Shown here: positions 33,115 to 45,900 of the stretch, in pieces
How the letters are laid out: each line of letters begins with the position of its first letter
How positions within the stretch are numbered: position 1 is the stretch's first letter
NCBI GenBank assembly: GCA_033439295.1
Contig: JAVTLE010000023.1
Span: 2,826,530-2,890,529, forward strand
From: Deuterostichococcus epilithicus
Lineage: Eukaryota; Chlorophyta; Trebouxiophyceae; Prasiolales; Stichococcaceae
Reading direction: 5' to 3'
DNA length: 64,000 nt
The notes under the pieces: model-generated
The model's database searches: none
What the model saw: only the letters and a program-made list of their open reading frames with translations
Told to the model about the DNA's origin: nothing
Program-made: the position numbers and the translations under genes

Positions 33115-35400
33115 CCCACGTCCGATTCGTGACTGATTGCCGCGCCTATTTAGTTTGGCGGGAGGTCAGCGGAGGTGCCAATATTTCCAGACTCCCACAT
33201 CCAAGTGAATGAGGTCTGAACTGGCCAACCTCGAGGCACGTTGAGAGAGACCAGTGGGTTGCAGTGATTCATCGACGGACGCCAACGGCCAACAACTTGC
33301 GGCTTCTCAGAGATGACTCGGCCTGAGAGGTGGGCGGGCCTCGAGTTCGGTCGCTGTGCAGCTGTCCGATTGCTACGTCAGCGTAGAGTGCTCCTGACTT
33401 GGAGGTTGCCCCATGATTGCCAGCCAGCCTGCACCGGCAATCCGTCACCTTGTCCCGTCTGAGAAGCTGCAGGTGAAAAGAAGTAGACGACCCAGCGAGG
33501 ACACCACTGTAGCATGCATGGCCAGAGCAGCAGCACGGCTGGCGAGCTGCTGAGCTGACATACAGACGGTGAAGGTGAGCAATGACGAGCGGCATGTAGT
33601 GTCATGAAGCAGCACTGATGCACGCAGGTGGAGGAGCGGGACTTGATGCAATGTCCGACACGGCATTGGTGGCAGCAGTGTTTACATTTTAGAGTGCTTC
33701 CATTCGATGCCTGGGCCGTGTCGACAATTTTTCGTCAGGAATGCTGACGCCGCCAGGCAACACGGTGTCGCATGACCCTGGCACGCCAGCTTCTCACCCA
33801 AGGCACTCAACCTGCAACGACTCACTCGTTTATGACCTAGACCTCGCAGGTTTCAGAGCAGCGGCGGTGAAGTCTGCGGCAGATGGCGACATCAGGCGCG
33901 CACCAGGCCGCCGGCGGGATTGCCGTGCCCGGCAGGCCAGGAGACCATGAAGGTGCGCTCACAAAGCAGCCAAATTGTGCTGGGGCAGAAAACCCGTGTT
34001 CTTGCGCGCATCAAGCTCGTCCGGTAAACCTGGCAGAATGCTGACGAGTTGCAGCCGCGCCTCTGCGCGTCCAGACACACAGGCGCTGCATGGCTGGGGT
34101 TTACGCCATCAGCGGAGGGCGTCACACACTCTCCGGTCGGCAGATCACGAACATGTGTCGCTCACACGTGAGGCCTTCTCTGCTGCACAGCCGAGGCCAG
34201 CGACGAGGCGCTGCTGGGCGCGTTTCACGCCGGCTTCGCCAGGCTGGCCGACCGCGGTGCGGCACAGCGGGCCTTTGCAGGCCTGCTCGGCGAGACAGCC
34301 GCGGACTCGGGGGTAGCACACGTCTTTGTGCTACGCCTCGCCGCCGACCGCATCGGCGACGCCGAGGAGCTGCATGCACCGCGTCATGCGGCTGGAGGTC
34401 GGCCGCATGAGGCTGCGGGAGCCGGGGCTGCGGGGCGTCTTCACCGACGTCTGGGAGAACCTGTGAGTCGCCACCCATGCTTGCGGCACTACGCGGTCGC
34501 TCCACTCTGACATGGTGTGGCTGCTGCTTCACTGATCAACCATGATGATCCACATGCACATCGCACAGCCTTGCTGCAGGTTTATGGAAAGAGTTCCTAC
34601 GCCCAGCTCCAAACCAATGCAAGCGGCGTGGCGTGGCATGGGGTTGTTGATCATCACTTCCGGATGCGCAGGGCGCCGCCGCCGCAACCCCTTTGTGATG
34701 GCGGTGGCGGTGCCCGTCTTCGACGAGGAGCAGCTCAGCACGCACGCGCTCGTGCGGCACAAGGCGCTGCTGGTGCCCCTGGCGGAGCTGTTCCTGAGGC
34801 AGCAGCTGGCGGCATGGTGCGGCGGCGACCGCAACGTCAACACGCTGACGGCGGAGTCCCACATCAGCGTGCGTGGCTGCCCCCAAGCCCGAACGGCTGT
34901 TCTGTGCCTCCTAAACAGCTTCGCCTGTTGTGCACGCGTCCCCACTTGCGCCTGCAGGCATGGAGTGGAGCTCGCAGCGGTGCGGGCGTGCCCCTGTCTT
35001 GAGCAGCGGCATCGTTGTTGGGCACCGCTGAATAGTCTTGAATTCATTTTCAATTCATGCACGACTGTTCAGCAGTCCTCCGCTCTGCACAGGGCACGGG
35101 CCTGTCCGTCTGGTCGTCCATCTTAACCAACCACCCAGCCGGTATGCTGCTCCACAACAGCAACAATGTGACGCCGCCACTCCCAGTCGCTGACCTGTTG
35201 GCGTGTTGCGCTGAGCAGGACCAGCTGCTGGGCAACAATGTGCCGGTGCGTGCGAAGGACAAGGACGCGGCGGCGGAGCTGTTGGCGGCCGTGGTCTTCC
35301 GCTCGCCGGCGGACGCGCACCGCAGGCTGGTGGGCGACCCGGGGGACCTGACCATCGCCTACCCCGCCGATGCTCGCGCACAGGGCTGTTGCTCAGGGAG
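33115..35400 (+). repeat. Left arm of a large inverted duplication
   Basis: Matches the reverse complement of 35415-37705 along its whole length, through both coding-like and intron-like parts. Outer anchor: ggtgccaatatttccagact near 33174 against its mirror near 37615-37640. Inner anchor: the CGCGCACAGGGC block near 35375 against 35420. The identity looks moderate, so the event is not recent. Confidence 0.8.
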
Positions 35401-35455
35401 GTCCCCGGTACCCCCTACCTGCGACGGGCCCTGTGCGCGGGCATTGGCGGGGTAG
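33560..35455 (+). pseudogene. Decayed gene copy A of unrecognised family (left arm)
   Basis: Exon-like blocks that match copy B at protein level: RAAAVKSAADGDIR (about 33860), DEALLGAFHAGFARLADRG to GLRGVFTDVWENL (34200-34463), FVMAVAVPVFDEEQLSTHAL to LTAESHISV (34690-34870), and DQLLGNNVPV to YPADARAQG (35219-35387). Splice-like borders surround these blocks. The reading frame is interrupted at least once inside the second block and upstream parts are poorly kept, so I call it a broken copy. I do not recognise the family. The end reads into the opposite arm and stops at 35453-35455. Confidence 0.5.
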
Positions 35456-37520
35456 GCGGCAATCAGGTCTCCCAGCTCGCCCACCAGCCTGCAGTGTACG
35501 TTTGCCTGCGAGCGGAATACCACGGACGCCAGCAGCTCTGCCGCCTTGTTCTTGTCTGCCATGAGCACCGGCACGTTGTTCGCCAGCAGCTGGTCCTACT
35601 CGGTTGCAGCAACAGATGAGCGACTAGGAGGTCTAGTGTCACAGCACCTTGAGCAGCATTCTGGCTGGATGTTTGATATTTGATGTTATGGACGACCAGA
35701 TGGACAGGTCGGTACCCTGTACAGCGCGAAGCACAGCTGACCATTCAAGATTGTCCTGCGGCGCCCAACAACGATGCAATTGCTCAAGATAGGGGCACGC
35801 CCGCTCCATTGCGAGCTCCAGTCTATGCCTGCAGGTGCAAGTGGGGACGCGTGCACAATAGGCGACGCAATTTGGGAGGCACGGAACAATTCATGCTCAA
35901 GAGCAACCACGCACGTTGAGGTGGGACTTTTCCGTCAGCATGGCGACGCTGCGGTCGCCGTGACACCACGGCGCCAGCTCCTGCCGCAGGAAGAGCTCAG
36001 CCAGCGGCTTCAGTAGCGCCTTGTGCAGGGCGAGCGCGCGCGTGATGAGCTGCTCGTCGGTGCAGATGGCCTCCGCCACCGTCATGACGAAGCAGTTGCG
36101 CCGGTGCGCCCTGCACATCCGGAAGTGATCATCAGCAACCCCATGCCACGCCACCAATATTGTTTTGGAGCTGGGAGTCGAACCGCTTTCCAAAGTATGC
36201 AGCAAAGCTGTGCGATGTGCACGAGGATCATTGTGGTTGATCGGTGAAAGCAGCAATACCGCATGCACGCAGCAGCCACAACATGCCAGAGTGGAGGGAG
36301 TGCGCAATTCCTTAGGCATGGGTGGCCAATCACGGGGTCTCCCACACATCGGTGAAGACGCCCCGCAGCCCCGGCTCCTACAGCATCAGGCGGCCGACCT
36401 CCAGCCGCATGGAACGGAGCAGGCCGTCGGCATCGCTGAGGCGCACCACGAAGATGTGTGCCACCACCAAGTCCGCGGCAGCCTCATTAAGCAGGGTAGC
36501 GAAGGCCTGCTGTGGTGCACCGCAGCTGGCCAGCCTGGCGAACCGGCTATCGAATTTGTGCAGTAGTGCCTCGTCGCTGATGTTGCCGGTTCGTATGTGC
36601 AGCAGAAAAGTGCTCACGTTTGAGCAGCCCAAGTTCGTGCCTGCTGGCCGGAGAGTGTGCGATGCTCCCCGCGATGGCAAAACCCCTAGCATGCAGCGCC
36701 CGTGTGTTTGGACGCGTCAAGGCGCGGCTGCAACCGAACTCTTCAGCACTTTGCCACAACCACAGGATGAATCGGTGCGAATACACGGGAATCCAGAGCC
36801 AGCACACTCGGCTGCATCGCAGGCGGACCTTGCGGACCCTGCACGTCAGGCACGGCGGTCCTGTCAGCAACCTCGCCGCCGGCCTGGTGCGTGCCGGATC
36901 CTGATGTCGCCATCCACCGCAAACTTCGCCGCCGCTGCTCTGACGCCAAACAACCTCACCTGCAGGATTTAGGACTATGGTTGTCGCATGGTAAAGAACT
37001 CGAGGCGAGAAGTCAGTGGTCATGCAGCACCGTACTGCCTTGCGGCGCCAACATTCCGGACCACAAAACCTTAACACGGCCCAGGCATGGATGAAAGCAC
37101 TATGAATGTAAACACTCCTGCCGCAGATGTCAGAGTCAGGTACCGCAAGTCCTGCCGTTCCACCTGCACGCATAGGCGCCACATCATGACACGTGCCGCT
37201 CGTCATTGCTCACCGTCACCGTCTGTCCTCATACGGTAAGTTCAGCAGCTTCTGTTGTGCCTGGGACAGCTTCCTAGCCGTGCGTGCATCTTTGGTCGTT
37301 CTCCAGTGGATTCCTCTCTGGGTCCTCGTCTATTGCTCGACTTTGTCACCTGCACTGCTCAAACGGGACAAGGTGTCAAATTGCTGTTGCAGATGCCTGA
37401 TACGCGGCAGGCTGGCTTGCAAGGCGGCACTTGTAAGTCGGAGAGCACCCTTGCTTGACGTAGCAACTAGACAGCTTTTTCGACACTTGCACAGCAACCG
37501 AAACTCAAGGCGCACCTCTC
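35359..37520 (-). pseudogene. Decayed gene copy B of unrecognised family (right arm)
   Basis: Minus-strand partner of copy A. It has better upstream blocks: ALQASLPRIRHLQQQFDTL (about 37360-37430, coiled-coil-like), RKLSQAQQKLLNLPYEDR (about 37210-37270), VERQDLRYLTLTSAAG (about 37125-37170) and VRLFGVRAAAAKFAVDGD (about 36900-36960). It shares HKFDSRFARLASCG to FVVRLSDADG, FVMTVAEAI to LTEKSHLNV, and NNVPVLMADKNKAAELL to YPANARAQG. At least one break interrupts the frame. Where it starts is unclear; an ATG at 37899 lies outside the arm. No known fold recognised. Confidence 0.5.
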
Positions 37521-37705
37521 AGGCCGAGGAATGTTCGGTTGCAAGTCGGACAGGCCTCGGAAAAGTGGTTTCTCCTGCGAGGCTGCGAGCAACGCATCAG
37601 CGCATCGTTGGGATGCGGGAGTCTGGAAATGTCGGCACTTCCGTTGACATCCCGCCAAATAAAGCAGGCGCGGCAACTTTCCTCGAATCATGAGGGAGTC
37701 CGTTA
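35415..37705 (-). repeat. Right arm of a large inverted duplication
   Basis: Mirror of the left arm. The arms are separated by only a few tens of bases around 35408, where ggtccccggtaccccctacc sits at the centre. Introns are shared, so the copy was made at DNA level and not from mRNA. Confidence 0.8.
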
Positions 37706-37709
37706 CTCG

Positions 37710-38836
37710 GGCATGGGCGTCGGATCAGGGCAGTTTTCGGACCTTGCAGACCGCGCCAGCGTTCCGCTGTCTTACCACAAGCACATTCTGAGCTGGCAGG
37801 TATTGGTGCAGAATTTTGTTTGTGCAATTTGTTGGCAGGTTTTAAATGGTGCAGGGAGGGCGGTGGAGCGGCTGCCGGCGGCATCGGCGCAGATCGCATG
37901 ACGCCGCCCGCCGCCCCTTTTTATACTTTCTGTTTTTATTTTCCGTTGGTGCATCGGAATGCAGCAGGTCCCGGCTGCCGGGTAGTGCGGCAGCCACCGT
38001 AGTAGCGCCGCCGTGCTGCGGCATTACCGCTACTAGCAGGGCTGTGGCTGCCAAAGGCCTAGGCGCAGGGGCAGATGTTTGCTGCTGCCGCACTGCAGCC
38101 GACCTGGCTGCGACGCCGCCACGCATGCTGCGGCGCCATCGCTGGCGGCGCTGCGGCTGGCTGGCTGAGCGCCTCCATGCACCGGGCCAGCCAGCGCGTG
38201 ATGTAGGGCATGCGTGAGCTTGCGGCTGTGGAGCAGCGCCGCTTGCTCGCCGCTGGGCTGCTGCCGCGGTGTGGCCGCGCTCTGCCGCCAATAGCCCGCC
38301 AGGCAGGACAAGGCGCCAGAAGACGTCCATGTGGTCATTGGTGACTTTGAGCTTGCACCGCAAGTCAGCTACGTAGCAGCTTCCGCACTACGGCAATTAC
38401 CACCGCAGCGTCCGCGAGAGGTGGTAGCTTGACCGTCAAGTCATTCCCTTGACAGGACTTGGCAAGCTGAGAAGGTGGCATAGCGGTGGCGTAGCGGTCT
38501 CCATGGTCTCCGCGGCAACTTCTATATGCGGCACGTGGTCAATCATACCAAGCACTTTCCAATGATCTGCAATTTCACTCGTATTAGTTTAGTGGGGACG
38601 GAGGTGGAGTACGATATCTGGGTGGTGCCTATTCCCAGGTGTGGTGGAGTATAATCTTTGGTGCCCATTCCACCAAATTGCTAGCGCTTAGAGTATTGAG
38701 GCGTATGGAAGTTGGGGTTACTGAGGTAGCGATTGTTTTTGGGCCGTTTCCCGGTATGGTATGACGTGTTTGGGCCGATTCCCGGTTGCGAGGGAGAGTT
38801 TTGGTGCCCACTGCTGGTTTTCTTCTGCTTTTTCAG
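37710..38836. other. Gene-poor stretch
   Basis: No supported gene. The part from about 38400 is visibly lower in GC than the rest of the window and has short repeated words, such as tttgggccg(t/a)ttcccggt at about 38738 and 38769. Confidence 0.6.
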
Positions 38837-39504
38837 TAACAGCTTTCCTTCTGCACCCGTACTGCGTGGAGTGCAAGCACCAACCAGCACAATTTGCTGT
38901 GAAGAATTACCCACCACGCAGGGTGGGCTGTCTGCCGCTCTGCCAAGCTTGCCGTGTCAGATCGGTCACTCGATGGCTGATGGATGCAAGAGTTGTTGCT
39001 CGACAAAGGCTTCAGGCACACAGAGGGTAAGGTTGACCCTGCTAAGTCTGCCTCGAACCAGCTTGTGCTTGCTCATGCCCGATTCGCTCGAGTGCATCCC
39101 GACTGCGACTTCAGTGCACTAGGGTTTTAAGCTGTATGCGCAGTCCGAGCAGGGTTTAGCACTTAAAGCGATTCACACTGCATCACTCGGCAGAATGATG
39201 TGCGCGCTTCCTGTGAAATACGCAAATACCATCAGTTCGCGCATCAATTTGCGTTCAGCAGTGATTGTCGGATCTGATCGTTTCCAGTGAAGCCGCAAGG
39301 CCGCGTGCTCCTGGCCGAGACCATCGAGGCCGCTGCCAGAAGAGGTGCATGAGCGACCTGACAGCCGCCCTGCAGACGACCGCGCCGTTTCAGCTGCGGC
39401 GCATCTCCTTTGTGCCGGCCCGGAAGTCTGATGCGGTGCCCGTGCCGGAGGGCCTCGACCTGGTCGTCCTCAACGCTGGCCAGCCGCTGAACGTGCGACC
39501 CTGA
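38837..39504 (+). pseudogene. Possible small gene or gene remnant, two exon-like blocks
   Basis: Block 1 (38837-39026) follows a strong pyrimidine tract plus cag and ends before gtaagg. It encodes a CxxC-type stretch (YCVECKHQP, then CLPLCQACRV). Block 2 (39289-39504) encodes PFQLRRISFVPARKSD, then GLDLVVLNAGQPLN and a stop. Just upstream, in another frame, KPQGRVLLAETIEAAARR resembles the end strand of a class I methyltransferase. The two readings of block 2 do not share a frame, which suggests decay. The function cannot be named. Confidence 0.3.
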
Positions 39505-39982
39505 TGCGCCCCCTCTGGGCGCCTTTTGGAACCCCTTCAGACGGCGTGCTGGGGCCTGCTCTTTAGGTATTACCAATGAAACTGGCCCTAGAGTGGTTTT
39601 GAGTTCTCCAACCGCTCGGACTACGGTGCGTGCGGAAGACTGCAGCCGTCGACACGAAGTGAGTAGCCTAGTAGCCGCTGCCTTTTGTGCTAGGGTTGGC
39701 TGGCAGACGCAGCCGCGGGCTGGATTGCCTGTGAATCGGTCAGGTTGCCGATGTGAGAATTGTGTCCGGCTCGTCCGGAACTAACCTGCCCAGCCAGCGG
39801 GACCAGAGGCAGCGGCACAGCGCCGCCTGTGCTTGACAGTTTTGCCACAGCTGGAGCGAGCAGGCTGCGTGCTGCGACAAGTGAGGCACAGCACCCGCAG
39901 CTACACGTCTTGGCCCTCCCTCAGTTCGACTGTATAGCTTTTCCTCCACATCTGTAATTCTGCAGCAAGACCTGCGCCGTAC
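39505..39982. other. Intergenic, upstream of the deubiquitinase gene
   Basis: Nothing coding seen. It should carry the promoter and 5' UTR of the next gene; no clear element found. Confidence 0.5.
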
Positions 39983-42900
39983 ATGCAGACGCGGGCCCCC
40001 CCTCAAACTGCACCTCTTTCAACGCCGCAGAGCGCACCAGCGACGCCGGACGCGATGCGGGCCGGCGGCAGAGCACGGCCTGGCGGCGCCGTAGCGGGTG
40101 CCGCAGATTCGCGCACCACGCTGAACGGCGCATCGGCGGCAGGGGGAAGCGACCTGGCGCTGCGCTGGCGTACGGTGCAGAAGATGGTGCGTTGTTTCCT
40201 GTTCCCTGATATTCGCAGTCGCAGAGTGCCAGTCTGCCGCAGGATTTGGCGCTGCAACCCTGGTCCGCAGACTGTCCATGTGCCATGAGCACAGTGCGGC
40301 CCCTGTCCGCAGGGTGACCCGGAGTGGGTCCCCATAGACTCTCCGAGGCTCCACATCCACCTGACCCACATTGAAACGTTGCCAACCGGCTGCGCGCAGG
40401 GCGCGGGGCTGCAGAACCTGGGCAACACCTGCTTTATGAACGCGGTGCTGCAGTGCCTGACGCACACGCCGCCGCTGGCAGAGGCGCTGCTGGCCGGCAC
40501 AGGCCGCAATGGCTACGCCCGCGCCCGCAGCGGCACCAGCGGCGGCGCCGACCCGCTGGCGCTCACGGCGGCACACATCGAGCGGTCGCTCCGGCACCGT
40601 TCGGGGGTGCTGTCGCCGCTGGCGCACGTCAAGACGCTGCGCTCTGTCAGCAAGAGGTGGGTGGGCTGGCTTCACCGCTCTCAGCTTCGTGTGGCGCTGC
40701 ACTCAGCTGCGTGCTGCTGGTACTGCCTCCGGCGCTCGAGTGGTTTTTCCCAGGCAGAGATGGGATGCCTGGAGAGGGCACTGCACTGGCGTGTCGGTGC
40801 TGCCTCCGGCGCTTGGGTGGTTCCTTCGGGTTTAGATGAGATAGCTCCGGTGTCCAATGTCAAATCTGCTGCCGGCCGCGCGCATGTGAACAGGAACATG
40901 GCTATGGCAATCTGAAGCGGATCAGCCAGATGTCAATCAGACGGCTCATGGATGATGAGAACCAATTGTCGCGAGTCGCACCGTTGTCAGTTTCTGGCAG
41001 CAGCGGCAGATGACCCGACCCTTTGTCATAGTTACACTGACATGAGCCCGGCCTGAGTCATCAACACCTGTGCGCGCTTCTGCAAGCATGCCGCATGCGT
41101 TTTGTTACATGAGAAATTGCATCTTGTTCCTAAGCAGCCGGCTGTTCGAGCATGGACTGCAACATGAGTACACAACTTTTGTGCCAGCAGCCAGCTTCAT
41201 GTCTGACAGGCAGCAGTCCACTTGGGTGGACGGCGGTGCTGAACAGCGTAAACGGTCCTTGCCTCAGCATTCTTGGGTTTGCAGAGCCGCATGCGCCATG
41301 CTTTGTCCAGCAGCCAACTGGCCCCACCTAAGCAGGCTCCAGCTGCAAGGTGCAGCAGAAGCCGGATCGCTACAAACCAGACGAATCGACAGGGTTTGTA
41401 CATCACGTGTGCAGCTTCCGCAATGGGCGGCAGGAGGATGCGCACGAGTACCTCATAGCGCTGCTGGACGCGATGCACGTCATGGCGCTGGGTGGGCCTG
41501 GGGTGAAGGCGCCACCGGCCGCTGCCGCAAACTCGCTCATCTATCGCATCTTCGCCGGCAAGATGCGCAGCTCAGTGAGTCGCGTTGATGCCGCTGCTGG
41601 TGCTCACCTGCTTAGCTCCCTTGCTGTCGACCACATGCACCCCAAGGTTGCATCTACCGTCAGCGAAGGAGCTGCCCTGCATCAGCGGCCCTAGCTTTCG
41701 AAGACTTACAGGAAGACGCACTGCCGCGACCGCCCGCCCACAGCCGCCCCCTAGGGGCAGCCCTGTGTGCCCAGTGCTGGCACCACTGACGGTTGTCATA
41801 CCTCCTTGTGACCTGTCTCCGCACAATCTGCCTGCAGGTCGAGTGCATGTTCGAGACCGACACAGCAATTCTGTTGTTTTTCTCCTGTAATTCTGAACCT
41901 CCACCAACCCGTGCAGGTGAAGTGCACGGAGTGCGGCTTCGAGAGCCACAAGAGCGACCCCTTCCTGGACGTGTCGCTGGAGATCAACCGCGCCAGCTCC
42001 GTGGCGCGCGCGCTGCAGCGCTTCACGGAGGCAGAGTACCTGGAGGGAGATAACAAGTACAAGTGCCCGAAGCAGCGCAAGGCCGTGCGCGCCGCCAAGC
42101 GCATGTCCATCGAGGTGGGTCTGGCGCAACATCTTCTGCATCATTCCTCCCCTGGGCTGCTCTGGTGTTGGCGGGGGCTCACAGCTGCGGCCGCTCTCGC
42201 GGCGCACTTGCGCATGAAGCGAGCCTCGCCTCTTTTGTCTGGAGTCTTTCGCAGTGTGAAACCTCTCCCTGCACAGCTGAGCGAGAACTCGTACTGCAAA
42301 CCCCGGCCGCGCTTCAGCTCGCGCCCTGTGCGCACTCGGCTCGCAGCAGCACCGAAACCGGTGGCAGATGTGCCTGGCCTCTTGACCTCTCACACCCCGC
42401 ACGCCGCGCAGGAGGCCCCCGCGGTGCTGGTGCTGCAGCTCAAGCGCTTCGAGTTCTCCGCCCGCTCCCGCACCAAGCTGGGCAAGCGCGTGGACTTTGA
42501 CACAGCCCTGGACCTGGCGCCCTTCATGGCGGACCGCCGCGGGCCGCCGCGCCCCTACACTCTGTTCGGAGTCCTGGTGCACCACGGGCACTCGCTGCAC
42601 GCGGGGCACTACGTGGCCTTTGTGCGCGGCCCCAACAGCCTGTGGCACCAGATGGACGACGCCTCGGTCAGCCAGGTGAGAGCGGAAGACGATCGGCGCA
42701 GCTTCCAGCTTCTGTGTCCTGTTCTCTGGCACCATGCGGACGACGTTGCTGTCATCCGGGCGAGTCGGCGCTTCCTCTCCTTCTGGAGACTGTCCTGCTT
42801 CAGCCGCCTGTGCTGCGGCACCAGACGGACGATGTGCCTGTTGTGTTTCAGCGCCCCATCCTGCTTTTGGTGTCTGCTCTGCTACCGGCGCCGCTTCCTG

Positions 42901-45900
42901 CCTCGGGGCTTACTGTTCTGCTGATGGGGCGATACCTGTTCGGTTCCCTGAGCCTGTCCTCTGTTCTGTCTCGTGCGAGACTGTCATGCACCGCGCACTG
43001 AGGGATGCCAAACCCTGGAGTGCACAAACTGACACAGCTTCCACTGGGCAGAACACTGGACAAAGTTGCCCAGTTTTTCTTGATTTTCCTGCTAATACAT
43101 TTTTTTGGATAGCTTCTGCCAATGACAGCAGACAATCGTGTCCATAACCCAGTGCATTTCCCCCGAGTACACAGGCATGTAGGGATCTGATGTGCAACCA
43201 CCGCAGGTCAGCGAGCGCATAGTGCTGGCGCAAAAGGCGTACATCTTGTTCTACATCCGCGATGAGCCCGTGGGCGGCTTGGCAGCGCCGGCCGGCAGCC
43301 TGGCCACCCCACGGCAGACGGCCGCCGGCGCCGGCGGCCTGCCAAACGGCTCGGCAGCAGCTTCGACGGCGCCCGCCACAGCGCCGGCGCTGCAGAACGG
43401 CCGGCTGTCGAATGGCGTGGCGTCAGCAGCGGCGGCGGCGAACGGGCTGCCTGCGGCATCAGCGCCGCAGTCGGCGCCCGCTGCTGTGGGCACCAAGCGG
43501 CGGCTGCAGGAATGCGCAGAAGCAGCAGAGGTGGCGCAGCCGGCAAAGCGGCGTCGGGCGGCAGACGGCTCCGCTCAGGCAGGTGTGCTTAGGAGGGTTT
43601 CGAGGAAGGTGTTCTGCAGCTGAATTTTTGGCTGGTGTAATTGCAGATCATCGCTTGAAGTGTTCGATGTGCTGCAGCAGAAGGGTACAGGAGATGGCGA
43701 CGCAGCTCCGGCAGTTACTCTTGAAAGATAGAGTGAAAATCAAATATAGTCGCCGCACATGACACCACTTGCTGATGGCTGTCGCGTTTGTGCAGGCAGC
43801 TCGACGGCGGCGGCAGCAGCCGTCCGTGCCGCTGTGGGCGCCAAGGCGGGCGGCGCGGCGGCAGCCCTCGGCGGTGGCGCGGGCCAGGGGTCTTCGCCTC
43901 CTGCCCGGCAGCTGAGGCGAGTCCCTTGCTTGACGCGAAGGTATTGTAGTCTCCGCTGAATGCAATGCCGCGTGTTCGCGCTTCTTGAATGAACAGCAAG
44001 GGACTCGATGGAGCTCTCGCACTGGGCATGGTGAGGGATGACGAAACGCACTGGGCACTGATTGTACGTGAGCGAGATGCATCTCGTGGGCCTAGAAAAC
44101 CCCTGACCGACCTCACTAGCAGCTTGCACCTCGCATTGATACAGAGGCTTCTGCATCAGCACTGGCCAATGCCTCACACCCCTCGTGTTGTACTACCGCA
44201 GGTCGAACCACTCGCTGGCCAGAGCGCTGTCCCTCTCGCAGATTGCAGCAGCAGTGAGCATTTTCCCAGCCTTCCTGAATTGCAAATAAATGTAGTCGGC
44301 TCATTCGGTTCAGTCCATCGACAGAGTCTCTTGTGGGCTGAACATGCTTCCTCTTTGCACAGTGCCGAATCAGCGCCCTGACCGGCTAGTCCTGCGATTG
44401 TTGCGGCATGCAAACAGAACCTTGCCGGCTACATCTCACGCCGTATCCTCTGCACCCGCGCAGAGCCCGCTGGGGCGCTCCTTCCGGCGGCTGGAGCTGC
44501 ACAAGGCAGCGGCCAAGGCGCAGGTGCTGATGCTCCGGGCGGCGTCCTCCGACCTGAGCCCCATGCGTGGCTGCAGCCCGCTCGCCGGCCCCGCTGCCAA
44601 GGCAGCCGCCGGTGCCAGGGCGGGCCCGGCGGGCAGCCGCCTAGCTGCGACGGCCGACAGGCTGCCGCATGATGGCAGCGATGCTGCAGCGATGCAGGTC
44701 AGCGGCAGCAGCAGTGACGACGAGAGCTATGAGCCCGGCGCCAGCGGCAGCTCAGATAGCGGCAGCGGGTCCGAGGACGTCTCGGATACGTCCGGCAGCG
44801 GCTCCGGCTTCGACACTGAGGGCGTCTCCGTCTTTGACAGCAGCGGCGGCAGCAGCGCTGACAGCGACATCGGCGGCGACAGCAGTGACAGCGCTGTGCC
44901 GCCCAGCGCCTCGCCTCCGGTCGATGCGCCGCCGTGGCCGCCGCTCGACGCCGACGGCATTTCCGCCGCCACAACGGCAGAGCCGACCCCGGCGCTACCA
45001 GCAGCAGGGCAGCAGGCCGACTACAGCAAACGCGGCGGCGCGCCATCGCCGGCGCAGCCGGCAGACTCGCGGGTGGCCAGCGGCGCAGAGGCGGCGGCGC
45101 TGCTGACAGGCGCCCGCAGCGGCGGGCAGTTTGGCGGCGCGGCGCAGCGGTGGCAGGATGCTGCCGCGGCCGGCACAGCAGACGAGCTCCTGAGGTGGAT
45201 GGAGACACAATTCTGCAATTTGAATGATGTCAGGCCTGACATCAATCCGCCTGTCAATTTGGCACCCCTGGCAAAACAAGTGCAGGCGGGCTTCCTCAAT
45301 GCTGCCGCAGCATTCCGGTTGCGGCAGCCTGCGCTGCTCTGTTAACGTTGCATCTCGCTTTTCGAGACTAGCTTGGCAACCAAAACCGCCGTCCTCATGT
45401 CATCGCAGGAGCTCGCGGCCCCAGCAGCGGCAGGTGGACGACTATGATGCAGAGTATGACCGCGGACGCACGAAAAAGGTGAAGCGGAAGTCGGAAGGCG
45501 ACGCCGGGCTGGCGGCCAGTTTCCAGGCCTCGTTTGCGGAGCGCAAGCGCCACTCGACCGGTGCGCCGTTGATGCTTCTGTCCTTCACCTCCTGTAGTGC
45601 GAGCTGTGAAGGGAAGTCTGTCTGCAAAAACCACACATGCGCTGGGGCGTGTGCCGTGACCATCCATTCGTCCGTTCCTGGCGACCTTACTGCTGGCAAT
45701 TGTGCGCGCAATGGGAACTTGTGCGGAGAGTTATTTTACCCAGGCGACCGCTCGCAGCGCTCATTGTTCCGGAGCCCCGTGATTTGCAGGCCGCGGCCGC
45801 GGCGGGGCCTCGCCAGGCAGGGGCCGAGGCGGCGGCGGCAGGGGTCGCGGCTTCGGTCGTGGTGGCAGTGGACGTGGTGGTGGCGGTCGTGGCGGCGGTC

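Noticed and set aside
33100-33116. GA-rich microsatellite
   Set aside because: Too short to mean anything by itself.
36600-37899. Copy B as an intact gene starting at ATG 37899
   Set aside because: The first frame is unconvincing and lies outside the duplicated arm; the downstream frame is interrupted.
38733-39122. Phe/Cys-rich 129-residue frame
   Set aside because: Overlaps the better-bordered cysteine-pair block in another frame; no recognisable domain.
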